Source: Idiomarina sp. (GTDB lineage: Bacteria; Pseudomonadota; Gammaproteobacteria; Enterobacterales; Alteromonadaceae). Taken from it: a DNA stretch of 64,000 bases. This document shows, piece by piece, positions 8,482 through 17,356 of the stretch. Under the pieces are notes generated by a model. That model was given only the letters and a program-made list of their open reading frames with translations. It did not search any database and was not told the origin of the DNA. The position numbers and the translations under genes were made by a program. Positions within the stretch are counted from its first letter, which is position 1; every line of letters starts with the position of its first letter. The DNA is taken from positions 1-64,000 of the forward strand of contig JAFIFH010000070.1 of the NCBI GenBank assembly GCA_020832105.1. The letters are read 5' to 3'.

Positions 8482-9336
8482 TTGTCAACGACCCTCGGGC
8501 CATTTGCCTTCGCGACCGTTCATCTTATTTTTATTGTTTCCAGCATCCTCGCCCTAAGCGCTGCATGGTGGTTGGGCAAATCCATGCGAACCTCACTCAG
8601 CGACGCTGTCTTTCGAATTATAGCCGTAGGTTTAATAAGTGCGCGGCTATATTTTGTAATTAAGTATGTAGATATCTACCTTGCAGCGCCATGGCAAATC
8701 ATCAATGTCCGAGACGGCGGGTTCTCTTTGTGGGCAGGGCTAACGGCCGGTTTAGCATGGACCGTGCGCGAGCTTATCGTGCTGCATAGAAAAAACCGTC
8801 TGCAACAAGAACCTAAGCAAGACCAGGCCGCTGACCTGAGACGGGGTCAGCTGGGGTTAGTCGGCGCATTACTGCTTGGGCTGACAGTGTTCAGTGGCGG
8901 TCACCTGTGGCTCAACCAGCACATCGGCCAGACTCAGTTCCCACAAGCAAGTTTGCAACAACTAAACGGCCCCCCCGTTAACCTTGCGGAAGCCTTTCAT
9001 GGCAAACCTACGGTGGTCAATTTATGGGCCAGCTGGTGCCCACCGTGCGTGCGGGAAATGCCGTTATTAGAGGATGCTGCGGATAATTGGCCAGACGTGC
9101 ATATCGTTGCAGTGAATCAAGGGGAAGAGAGCGCCCAGATCGACGCATTCTTGCAGCAACAAGGGTTAGCATTGCCCCACGTGCTGCTTGATCAACGCAG
9201 CCAGGTAGGGGCTATGGTGGGCTCTCATGCGCTCCCTACCACGTTATTCTTTAACAGTGATGGCAGCCTGAGCTACACCCATATTGGGGAGTTCAGTGCC
9301 GCCACTTTAGAGAACGCTTTACGCCGTTTAGATTAA
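8482..9336 (+). CDS. Lgt-like membrane domain fused to a TlpA-type thioredoxin
   Basis: A 284-residue protein with two parts. The N-terminal half has several membrane helices resembling prolipoprotein diacylglyceryl transferase (SARLYFVIKYVDIYLAAP, INVRDGGFSLWAGL). The C-terminal half, from about residue 155, is a periplasm-facing TlpA/thioredoxin domain with WASWCPPC and cis-proline ALPTT. Such fusions are recognised in proteobacteria as TlpA-family disulfide reductases; the Lgt-like part is too short to be assumed catalytic. I chose the TTG start because AGGAG lies eight bases upstream. The tracked TTG at 8431 would leave only about a dozen bases to the divergent start and has no ribosome site. 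Confidence 0.85.
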   Translation: MSTTLGPFAFATVHLIFIVSSILALSAAWWLGKSMRTSLSDAVFRIIAVGLISARLYFVIKYVDIYLAAPWQIINVRDGGFSLWAGLTAGLAWTVRELIVLHRKNRLQQEPKQDQAADLRRGQLGLVGALLLGLTVFSGGHLWLNQHIGQTQFPQASLQQLNGPPVNLAEAFHGKPTVVNLWASWCPPCVREMPLLEDAADNWPDVHIVAVNQGEESAQIDAFLQQQGLALPHVLLDQRSQVGAMVGSHALPTTLFFNSDGSLSYTHIGEFSAATLENALRRLD

Positions 9337-9348
9337 GGGCTGCCGTGC

Positions 9349-10353
9349 CTACGGGCGCGCTACAAAGCCCAGCGTGTCATATACTTTGGCCAGGGTGTCT
9401 GCCGCCGCAATACTGGCTTTTTCAGCACCCGCCTGCATAATCACATCCAGCGCTGCGCGGTCGTCACGCAACTCATGATAACGTTGCTGAATGGGCTCAA
9501 GTAATGCAACCACCGCATCGGCCACATCGCCTTTTAAATGACCGTACATCTTACCTTCATAATCAGGCACCAGCGACTCAATGGACTTACCGGTCGCACC
9601 TGACAACAAGGTCAGCAGGTTTGACACCCCAGCCTTCTGTTCAGGGTCAAAGTAAATCCGCGCTTGCTCATCTGAATCAGTGACCGCACGCTTAATTTTT
9701 TTTGCTATTTTTTTCGGGTCTTCCAGCAGGCCAATGAAGTTATTCGGGTTCTCGTCCGACTTTGACATCTTTTTGGTCGGGTCCTGCAGGCTCATAATGC
9801 GTGCACCATGCTCAGGAATAAACGGATCTGGTACCACAAACGTCTCGCCGTACAGGTTATTAAAACGCGTGGCGATATCCCGCGCCAGCTCAAGGTGCTG
9901 CTTCTGATCGTTACCCACCGGCACCTGGTTGGCGTTGTACAGCAAGATGTCCGCCGCCATCAGTACCGGGTAGCTGAACAAGCCTGCATTCATGTTGGCT
10001 TCGCTTTTCGCGCTTTTGTCTTTGTACTGAGTCATCCGGTTAAGCTCACCCATTTGAGTGTAGCAATTCAGGATCCACGCCAACTGGGAGTGTTCAGCAA
10101 CATGCGACTGCAGGAAAATCGTACTACGCTGTGGGTCCAGGCCACAGGCCACATACAGAGCTAAGCCGTTCAATGTCGCCTCGCGCAACGCCTGCGGGTC
10201 CTGGCGGACCGTAATCGCATGCAAATCCACGAGCATAAACTTACAGTCGTGAGTGTCCTGCATACCAACCCACTGACGCAGAGCGCCCATATAGTTGCCG
10301 ATGGTTAATTGCCCTGACGGCTGACAACCGCTGAGTACGACTGGTTTGCTCAT
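9349..10353 (-). CDS. trpS: Tryptophanyl-tRNA synthetase
   Basis: A class I aminoacyl-tRNA synthetase that charges tRNA-Trp in the cytoplasm. The 334-residue product shows the HIGH-equivalent [14 protein letters not shown] near residue 11 and the KMSKS loop near residue 193, with the family-typical [15 protein letters not shown] between. Length is standard for bacterial TrpS. It lies 73 bases downstream of rpe on the same strand. The gph gene often found between rpe and trpS in enterics is absent here. Confidence 0.97.
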   Translation of the reverse strand: MSKPVVLSGCQPSGQLTIGNYMGALRQWVGMQDTHDCKFMLVDLHAITVRQDPQALREATLNGLALYVACGLDPQRSTIFLQSHVAEHSQLAWILNCYTQMGELNRMTQYKDKSAKSEANMNAGLFSYPVLMAADILLYNANQVPVGNDQKQHLELARDIATRFNNLYGETFVVPDPFIPEHGARIMSLQDPTKKMSKSDENPNNFIGLLEDPKKIAKKIKRAVTDSDEQARIYFDPEQKAGVSNLLTLLSGATGKSIESLVPDYEGKMYGHLKGDVADAVVALLEPIQQRYHELRDDRAALDVIMQAGAEKASIAAADTLAKVYDTLGFVARP

Positions 10354-10426
10354 GAATGTAATACCTTATGCAAAATAAATAGAAGACGTTTGTGCCGAAG
10401 ATGCCCTGCCCGGCGTCAGAAAAAAA

Positions 10427-11104
10427 TTAGCTACGTGCGCTGGCTAATTGCTCGCGCATCTGGCTTATCACCTGTGCGTAGTCGTCCTGATTAAAGATCG
10501 CGGAGCCGGCGACAAACATGTCGGCGCCCGCTTTGGCTATGTCGCCTATGTTATCGACTTTTACGCCACCGTCTACCTCGAGTCGGATCTGCCGGCCACT
10601 CACATCGATACGCTTGCGCACCTCGCGGATCTTGTCATAGGTGGCGGGAATAAATGACTGGCCGCCGAATCCGGGGTTCACCGACATCAGCAGGATCACA
10701 TCCACCTTGTCCATCACGTAATCAAGGTAATGGAGTGGCGTTGCCGGATTAAATACCAGCCCGGCCTGACAGCCTTCATCGCGGATCATTTGTAAGGTAC
10801 GGTCAATGTGTGTGGACGCTTCCGGATGAAAAGTAATGATTGAAGCACCGGCCTTGGCGAAATCGGGTACGATCCGGTCCACCGGCTCGACCATCAGATG
10901 GACGTCAATTGGTGCAGTCACACCATGATCGCGCAATGCCTGACATACCATAGGGCCAATGGTCAGGTTTGGCACAAAGTGGTTGTCCATCACATCAAAG
11001 TGAACCACATCGGCGCCCGCTGCGAGCACCGTATCCACTTCTTCGCCCAGGCGTGCAAAATTGGCTGATAAAATCGAAGGTGCAATCCAGTAATCCTGAT
11101 GCAT
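10427..11104 (-). CDS. rpe: Ribulose-phosphate 3-epimerase
   Basis: Interconverts ribulose 5-phosphate and xylulose 5-phosphate in the pentose phosphate pathway. The 225-residue TIM-barrel protein carries [15 protein letters not shown] at the N-terminus, the metal/catalytic [12 protein letters not shown] and DVHLMV segments, and the phosphate-binding [12 protein letters not shown] and EVDGGV motifs. It is complete and of normal length. It probably shares a transcript with trpS downstream. Confidence 0.97.
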   Translation of the reverse strand: MHQDYWIAPSILSANFARLGEEVDTVLAAGADVVHFDVMDNHFVPNLTIGPMVCQALRDHGVTAPIDVHLMVEPVDRIVPDFAKAGASIITFHPEASTHIDRTLQMIRDEGCQAGLVFNPATPLHYLDYVMDKVDVILLMSVNPGFGGQSFIPATYDKIREVRKRIDVSGRQIRLEVDGGVKVDNIGDIAKAGADMFVAGSAIFNQDDYAQVISQMREQLASARS

Positions 11105-11345
11105 ATAAAGTTACCTGTCACTTAAGTAGGGGAAACTGATGATAGGCATCAAGCCAGTTCTATAGCTAAGCCTGTATGCTGAGCGCTAGTTTAGCAGTGC
11201 AGCGCCGAGGATTCACCTGTTAAGCCAGCTTATTGCTGAGCAATATTTAACCAAAGATACCGTTGTGGTGTGTAGATTTATTGTTATTTTGGTGGTAGAT
11301 TAAGCCGTCGCAGTAAGGAAATTGCAAGTTTTATGAGGCTCGAAC

Positions 11346-11750
11346 ATGACTAACCCCCTGCTTAAAGTGACGTTGATACTACTTTCACTCAGTTCTGCCG
11401 TGTTTTTCGGTCAGGCGATACTGAGTTCATCGCAGAACACGTCCGTTAACACGCAAGGGTTGTCAATCCAGGCTACCGACCTAGTTGATTCCCGTTTTGA
11501 GTTGCCAGCAACGCAGTCTCAGCAAACATCGCAACCATTCTCTAAACGACAGGCAGCAGGTGATACCCCACCAAGCCAAGACAGCAATTCAAGCACCCCG
11601 GCACGCCAACATGCGTCGCCCAGCCAGGACAGTCGCCGCTCTTTTTCTTTTCACTACCTCGACATCTTAGAGTGGATGTTTGCCGGTCGTGGTGAAAAAG
11701 CCAAACAACGTCAGTCACAACGTCCGTCTGCCAGTTTAGGTGCTTGGTAA
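11346..11750 (+). CDS. Hypothetical membrane-anchored protein
   Basis: I do not recognise this 134-residue product. It begins with one hydrophobic helix (LLKVTLILLSLSSAVFFGQAI) and continues as a low-complexity stretch rich in Ser, Gln, Thr and Pro, ending in a short conserved-looking segment (FHYLDILEWMFAGRGEKAKQ). GAGG precedes the ATG at a good distance. It sits 12 bases before the DUF2970 gene, so the two are probably cotranscribed. A single-pass envelope protein with a disordered linker is the simplest reading. Confidence 0.6.
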   Translation: MTNPLLKVTLILLSLSSAVFFGQAILSSSQNTSVNTQGLSIQATDLVDSRFELPATQSQQTSQPFSKRQAAGDTPPSQDSNSSTPARQHASPSQDSRRSFSFHYLDILEWMFAGRGEKAKQRQSQRPSASLGAW

Positions 11751-11762
11751 GTTGCAGCTAAT

Positions 11763-11966
11763 ATGAGCGAGTCTCGCCCTACATTTCTACAAATGTGTTT
11801 TAGTGTGCTTGCTGCGATGTTTGGTGTACAAACAGAAAAAGCGCGCGCCCGTGATTTTAGCCACAGTAACCCGCTTCCTTATATTGCTATCGGTATTATC
11901 TTTCTGGCTCTGTTTGTACTGAGCATCCTTTTACTGGTGCGACTAGTGCTTAGCCTTGCGGGCTAA
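11763..11966 (+). CDS. DUF2970 domain-containing small membrane protein
   Basis: A 67-residue protein matching the DUF2970 pattern: an N-terminal amphipathic segment (FLQMCFSVLAAMFGVQTEKARARDF) and one C-terminal membrane helix (YIAIGIIFLALFVLSILLLV). Function is unknown for the family. It directly follows the Ser/Gln-rich membrane protein gene, and its stop codon overlaps the convergent prlC stop by four bases. Confidence 0.75.
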   Translation: MSESRPTFLQMCFSVLAAMFGVQTEKARARDFSHSNPLPYIAIGIIFLALFVLSILLLVRLVLSLAG

Positions 11967-14014
11967 CTGCCTGCGGCAATTCCACTGTGACGAAGTAATG
12001 CAGCAATATCAGGCTCGCGCCCGCGAAACGCTTTAAACAGATTCATCGCATCATCACTGCCGCCACGCTCAAGAATCGCATGCAGAAAATCCTCGCCAAC
12101 CTCAGCATTAAAAATCCCGGCCTCTTCAAAGCGTGAAAATGCATCAGCGGACAATACCTCTGCCCATTTATAACTGTAATACCCTGCCGCATAACCACCC
12201 GCGAAAATATGCCCGAAGCTGTGCTGGAAGCGATTATAAGCCGGTGGTGTAAACACTGAGACCTGTGCGCGCACTTCGTTCAGAATACCCTGTATGTCGG
12301 GGTTGTCTTGCATATGAATACGCATATCAAACAACGAGAATTCAAGTTGACGCACCATTTGCATCGCCGATTGAAAGTTACGTGCCGCGAGCATTTTTTG
12401 CAGCAAATCGTCCGGCAGCGTCTCACCGGTTTTATGGTGACTTGAAATAAACGCCAGGGCTTCTTTCTCCCAACACCAGTTTTCTAAAAACTGACTCGGT
12501 AATTCTACTGCGTCCCATGCAACCCCGTTGATACCAGAGACCCCGGCGACCTCCACCTGGGTTAGCATATGATGCAGGCCATGACCGAACTCATGAAACA
12601 GGGTAATGACTTCGTCATGGGTGAAGAGCGCAGGCTCATTTCCCGCTGGCTTACTGAAATTACAGGTCAGGTAGGCAACCGGTATTTGCAGTGAGCCATC
12701 CGCTAACCGCCGTCTGACTGCGCACTCGGCCATCCAAGCCCCACCGCGTTTTTTGGCGCGGGCGTAAAGATCAAGGTAAAAGCTCGCGCGATGCGTGCCT
12801 TGTTGATCGTACACATTGAAAAAGCGTACATGCGGATGCCAGGTATCCATGCCCGTTTGCGCTTCAATACGAATGCCGAATAGGCGTTTCGCGACCTCGA
12901 ACAAGCCGTCAACGACCTTGTTTTCAGGGAAGTACGGTCGCAGTTCCTCGTCTGAGATAGCGTAAGTTTGCTGCTTGAGCTTCTCGCTGTAGTAGCCAAG
13001 GTCCCAAGCCTGAAGTTCCTCAACACCATGCTCTTGTTGAGCAAACTGCTTCACTTCGGCAATATCACGTTGCGCTGCGGGCAGCGAGCGCGCAGCAAGA
13101 TCTTCAAGAAAAGACATCACCTGAGCCGGGCTTTCCGCCATTTTGGTTGCCAGCGACAGGTCCGCATAGCTAGCAAAGCCGAGTAATTGCGCCAACTCAT
13201 GACGCAGGGTCATGGTTTCCTGCATAACCTTTGAGTTATCGAACTCACCGGCATTTGGCCCTTGATCCGATGCCCGCGTGGTAAAGGCCTGATACATCTC
13301 TTCACGTAATTGTCGATTATCGGCATACATCATCACTGGCAGGTAACTGGGGATATCCAGCGTAAACACCCAGCCCCCAAGCTCTCGCTCTTGCGCCTCA
13401 GCGGCTGCGGCAGCTTTCGCACTGTCAGGTAAGCCAGCGAGGTCAGCCTCATCGGTAACATGTTTGACCCAGGCGTGGGTGGCGTCAAGTAACTGATTAC
13501 TATACGTCGAGCTGAGTTCAGACAGACGCGACTGGATTTCGCCATAGCGAGCCTTGTCTGCCGCCACCAGGCCGACACCACTGAGTTCAAAGTCACGCAG
13601 AGTGTCGGTAATGACGCGCTGCTGGGCCTGGTCCAATGCGTTGAATTCGTGGCTGTCTTTAAGTGTCTGGTAGGCCGCGTAGAGCCCTTGATGCTGCCCT
13701 ACCCAAGTGGAGTAGTCAGACAGCAACGCCAGACAATTGTCGTGAGCTTCGCGCAAGGCATCATTACTCACCACTGCGTTCATATGAGAAACCGGCGACC
13801 AAATACGGCTGATTTTATCGTCCGCAGCCTCCAGTGGTGCCACCAGGCTGTCCCAGGTCGGGTAGGTTTGCGCGGCAACCCGCTCAATCAGTTCGCGACT
13901 TTCGGCCAGAGCCTGCTCCAGCGCAGGCTGAATATGCGCCGGCTCGATCTTTGAAAATGGCGGAAATAAAAAGTCACTGAGTAACGGGTTGGCTGTATCT
14001 TGTGTGTGGTTCAT
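11963..14014 (-). CDS. prlC: Oligopeptidase A (M3 zinc metallopeptidase)
   Basis: A cytoplasmic M3-family oligopeptidase that degrades peptides, including cleaved signal peptides. The 683-residue product has the zinc motif HEFGHGLHH near residue 455 with the downstream glutamate region, and N-terminal helices typical of the family. I trimmed the start to MNHTQDTANPLL, which matches known PrlC N-termini and has AAGGTG upstream; the tracked extension overlaps a non-conserved segment. The stop codon overlaps that of the convergent DUF2970 gene. Confidence 0.95.
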   Translation of the reverse strand: MNHTQDTANPLLSDFLFPPFSKIEPAHIQPALEQALAESRELIERVAAQTYPTWDSLVAPLEAADDKISRIWSPVSHMNAVVSNDALREAHDNCLALLSDYSTWVGQHQGLYAAYQTLKDSHEFNALDQAQQRVITDTLRDFELSGVGLVAADKARYGEIQSRLSELSSTYSNQLLDATHAWVKHVTDEADLAGLPDSAKAAAAAEAQERELGGWVFTLDIPSYLPVMMYADNRQLREEMYQAFTTRASDQGPNAGEFDNSKVMQETMTLRHELAQLLGFASYADLSLATKMAESPAQVMSFLEDLAARSLPAAQRDIAEVKQFAQQEHGVEELQAWDLGYYSEKLKQQTYAISDEELRPYFPENKVVDGLFEVAKRLFGIRIEAQTGMDTWHPHVRFFNVYDQQGTHRASFYLDLYARAKKRGGAWMAECAVRRRLADGSLQIPVAYLTCNFSKPAGNEPALFTHDEVITLFHEFGHGLHHMLTQVEVAGVSGINGVAWDAVELPSQFLENWCWEKEALAFISSHHKTGETLPDDLLQKMLAARNFQSAMQMVRQLEFSLFDMRIHMQDNPDIQGILNEVRAQVSVFTPPAYNRFQHSFGHIFAGGYAAGYYSYKWAEVLSADAFSRFEEAGIFNAEVGEDFLHAILERGGSDDAMNLFKAFRGREPDIAALLRHSGIAAGS

Positions 14015-14263
14015 AAATAGCTGCACCTTGTTCCGCCTGCGCGGTGTTTGCCCATCGCACTGCCATCGTGGCAAGGAGCCAGTGGAGATTGGCCTGGTGC
14101 GATAGTTAAATGTTTAGTTGCTCTTACCCTGGATATGAGGCTGCGAAGGAAAAAGTTCAAGGCACAAATGCTCAGGGCACACTTTGGCAACTACCCGACG
14201 AGAGTGTTCCTTAATGGCAAAACTGGTTACACTAACGCAAAGATAACAATCAAAATAGGTACT

Positions 14264-16585
14264 ATGCCCATGTTTCAACGACTTCCCCCTGGTAGCGCAC
14301 GCATTGCGATGAGTGCGGCCGCACTCCTTGCTGTGTCCGCTTGTGCCACCACCGACGATACAACGTCTGTGACTGAGCCAACCCTTAGCCTGGCCGATAT
14401 TTACCAGGACCAGACTTTCGCCGTGAAACGCTTCCCTACCAGCCGCTGGCTAGCCGATGGCAGTGGCTATACGACCCTTGAGGACGGTGCCAATCAGGGC
14501 GTTGATATCGTCCGGTATCAGGCCGATGGCAGTGACCGTGAGGTATTGGTGAGTGCACAGCAGCTCACCCCTGCAGACCACGGGGAAGCGCTACAGGTTG
14601 CCGATTACCAGTGGTCAGAAGACGGTGACAAGGTCCTTATTTTTACCAATACCCGGCGCTCCTGGCGCACCCACACCTTGGGGGATTACTGGGTACTGGA
14701 GCGTGACAGTGGTCGTTTGGTGCAATTAGGCGCGGATATGCCAGAGGCCACTTTGCAATTTGCTAAGTTCAATCCTGCCGGCGACCGCATCGCCTTCGTC
14801 ATGCAGAATAATATTTATGTGCAGAACTTAGCCGATATGGAGGTCTCGCAGCTTACTACTGACGGTGGCGAATACATCATCAACGGCACCTTCGATTGGG
14901 TCAATGAAGAAGAGTTTTATCTGCGCGATGGTTTTCGCTGGAGCCCGGATGGTCAGCATATCGCGTATTGGCAGCTGGACACCGAAGGTGTGCCCATGTT
15001 CAAGATGATCGACAATGTGTCTGAGCTGTATCCTACTACTACCCAATTTCCCTACCCAAAAGTAGGTGAAACCAATTCAGCATTGCGCATCGGCGTATTG
15101 CCAGCCAATGGTGGTGACACCACCTGGATGAATATCCCTGGTGAACCGCGTGATCATTATCTGGTGCGCATGGAATGGGCCGGTAACTCTGAAGAGTTAC
15201 TGGTTCAGCAAATGAATCGTGCACAGAACACCATGCACCTGTGGGCGACTGCGCGCGCTGATGGTGAGGTGACACGCCTGCTCACCGAGCAAAGTGATGC
15301 CTGGGTCGAGCAGGTGGATGACCTTCAGTTCTTTAACGACGGTCAGTCATTTACCTGGTTAAGCGAACGTAATGGTTATCGCCAGCTTTACCGTGTTGAC
15401 CGCAATCATGCAGGCCAGAACGCGGATATCACAGCGCTGACCTATGCTGAGCATCAGGGTTACGATGTGATTGACGTGAAGCAAATCGTGATCAACGGAG
15501 AGAGTGCCAGCGATGGCTGGGTATACTACGTTGCGGCCCCTGATAACCCGTTACAGACCGCCCTTTTCCGGGCTGCGTTGTCCGGTGATACCGTCGAGCG
15601 ATTGACCCCAACCGATTGGACTGGCACCCATGACTACCAGATCAGCGCCGACGGTGATTATGCGCTGCATACGTTCTCTACTCTTGGGCAAGCGCCACAA
15701 ACACGCATGGTCAACCTGCCGCAACATGATGTAATTAGCGAGCTGGAGATGAATAGCGAGCTTGCGCAAACCTTGAGCGAGCGCGTGACCAGCGACACTG
15801 AGTTCTTCCGCGTCACCGCTCGTGATGGCCTGGAAATGGATGCATACATTATGCGCCCGGCGAACTTTGACCCGAATGGTTCTTATCCGCTGCTCATGTA
15901 TGTATATGGCGAGCCCTGGGGCCAAACAGTAGCTGACCGTTGGTTAGGCCATAGTTGGTTGTGGCATGAATACCTGACTCAACTGGGTTATATCGTGGTG
16001 TCGGTGGATAACCGTGGTACCCGTTCCCCACGTGGTCAGGCGTGGCGACATTCCATATATAAGCAGTTGGGGGTCATTACGGTTCAGGATCAGGCCGATG
16101 CGCTGGACGATATGCTCAGTCGCTGGGACTATATCGACGCGAATCGGGTGGCCATGTGGGGCCATAGCGGCGGGGGCTCACAGACCCTCAACGCACTGTT
16201 CCGATACCCGGAAAAATTCCATGCGGGTATTGCCTTAGCGCCTGTGCCGGATCTGCGTTTGTATGACACGATTTATCAGGAGCGCTATTCTGGATTGCTG
16301 CCAGAAGAAGCGGAGAGCTACGCCTATACCAGTGCGGTGACCCATGCCGAACACCTGCAAGGTGATTTACTGCTAGTGCACGGCACCGCCGACGACAACG
16401 TGCATTATCAGGGGTCAGAGCGATTGATCGATGAACTGATAAAGCACCAGAAACAGTTCCGCTTTATGGCGTACCCAAACCGCACTCATGGTATCGCTGA
16501 AGGTGAAGGTACGTCTTTACACCTGCGCACTATGATGACCGAGTTCTTACATGATAGTCTTGCGGATCGGGAGTCGCAGCAGTAA
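14264..16585 (+). CDS. S9 family prolyl dipeptidyl peptidase IV, lipoprotein
   Basis: A 773-residue S9B serine peptidase, which removes N-terminal dipeptides with proline or alanine in second position. The N-terminus is a lipoprotein signal with lipobox VSAC, so the enzyme is probably anchored in the envelope. The middle is the beta-propeller (DPP-IV N-terminal region) and the C-terminus is the alpha/beta-hydrolase. Nucleophile Ser lies in GHSGGGS, with Asp in HGTADDNVH and His in RTHGIAEG. I chose the ATG that begins the signal peptide; the tracked ORF runs 72 codons further upstream into non-coding-like sequence. Together with PrlC and the M1 fusion it suggests peptide scavenging. Confidence 0.92.
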   Translation: MPMFQRLPPGSARIAMSAAALLAVSACATTDDTTSVTEPTLSLADIYQDQTFAVKRFPTSRWLADGSGYTTLEDGANQGVDIVRYQADGSDREVLVSAQQLTPADHGEALQVADYQWSEDGDKVLIFTNTRRSWRTHTLGDYWVLERDSGRLVQLGADMPEATLQFAKFNPAGDRIAFVMQNNIYVQNLADMEVSQLTTDGGEYIINGTFDWVNEEEFYLRDGFRWSPDGQHIAYWQLDTEGVPMFKMIDNVSELYPTTTQFPYPKVGETNSALRIGVLPANGGDTTWMNIPGEPRDHYLVRMEWAGNSEELLVQQMNRAQNTMHLWATARADGEVTRLLTEQSDAWVEQVDDLQFFNDGQSFTWLSERNGYRQLYRVDRNHAGQNADITALTYAEHQGYDVIDVKQIVINGESASDGWVYYVAAPDNPLQTALFRAALSGDTVERLTPTDWTGTHDYQISADGDYALHTFSTLGQAPQTRMVNLPQHDVISELEMNSELAQTLSERVTSDTEFFRVTARDGLEMDAYIMRPANFDPNGSYPLLMYVYGEPWGQTVADRWLGHSWLWHEYLTQLGYIVVSVDNRGTRSPRGQAWRHSIYKQLGVITVQDQADALDDMLSRWDYIDANRVAMWGHSGGGSQTLNALFRYPEKFHAGIALAPVPDLRLYDTIYQERYSGLLPEEAESYAYTSAVTHAEHLQGDLLLVHGTADDNVHYQGSERLIDELIKHQKQFRFMAYPNRTHGIAEGEGTSLHLRTMMTEFLHDSLADRESQQ

Positions 16586-16629
16586 CTATCGCCACTGCGG
16601 TTGTCCTGAATAAACATGAGGATGGCGGT

Positions 16630-17322
16630 ATGAGCACGAATCCAGGATCATTCATTGAGCTGTTACGTGCCACAACCAAGAGCGAACATAGTGCTCTTGA
16701 GCGTACGCCGATGATGGCGAGCTTAATGAACAAGGACCTGAGTGTAGCTGATTACACTCAGGTCTTGCTGGTTTTCGCACGTTTATATGCGACCTTAGAT
16801 CCGCTTTTAATTGCGGCGACCCAAAACTGCCAGGTTTTAGACGAGAGCTACCAATACCACGCCCGCTTGCCATTTTTGCAACGTGACCTCAGCGCTTTGC
16901 GCAAACGGCTGAATAGTAGCCTTGATTGGCAACCTGCCACTCTCGCCCAGCTATTTTCAGGCCGACAGGACCCCAGTCTACACAACTGTGCTCAAGCACA
17001 AAGCTTAACCCAAGAGCAAACGCTTGGGCTTGTCTATGTCATTGAAGGGTCCAGTCAGGGCGGAAAAATAATCGCGCCAAGGCTGGCTAAACAGCTGCAG
17101 TTGACTAACAATACTGGCTTGTCTTTTTTTCATCATTTCGCGTTTCAGGCAACCGATTGGCCGGTTTTGCGTCAGCAACTAAGTGCACTGCCCGCCGAGG
17201 GCGGCAACCAGCAGCCAGATCAGCTAATAGCAGTGCAACCACAACCAGTGTGTGATGCCGCATGCTCAATGTTTCAGGCGTTAACAGAGCTAATGGCGCA
17301 ACCCCAAACTATCTCGGCCTAA
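16630..17322 (+). CDS. bphO: Biliverdin-producing heme oxygenase
   Basis: A heme oxygenase of 230 residues that opens heme to biliverdin, the chromophore of the phytochrome encoded 35 bases downstream. The proximal heme His is in TTKSEHSALE near residue 20, and the distal-helix glycine segment appears as VIEGSSQGGKIIAPR. GAGG precedes the ATG at a good distance. Gene order and spacing strongly suggest an operon with the phytochrome. Confidence 0.92.
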   Translation: MSTNPGSFIELLRATTKSEHSALERTPMMASLMNKDLSVADYTQVLLVFARLYATLDPLLIAATQNCQVLDESYQYHARLPFLQRDLSALRKRLNSSLDWQPATLAQLFSGRQDPSLHNCAQAQSLTQEQTLGLVYVIEGSSQGGKIIAPRLAKQLQLTNNTGLSFFHHFAFQATDWPVLRQQLSALPAEGGNQQPDQLIAVQPQPVCDAACSMFQALTELMAQPQTISA

Positions 17323-17356
17323 GTAATAGGCCGTTAACCATTAAGGAATTTGCAGC

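Noticed and set aside
14048-14263. 72-codon N-terminal extension of the DPP-IV gene
   Set aside because: It precedes a complete lipoprotein signal peptide and looks like ordinary intergenic sequence; no protein feature was seen in it.
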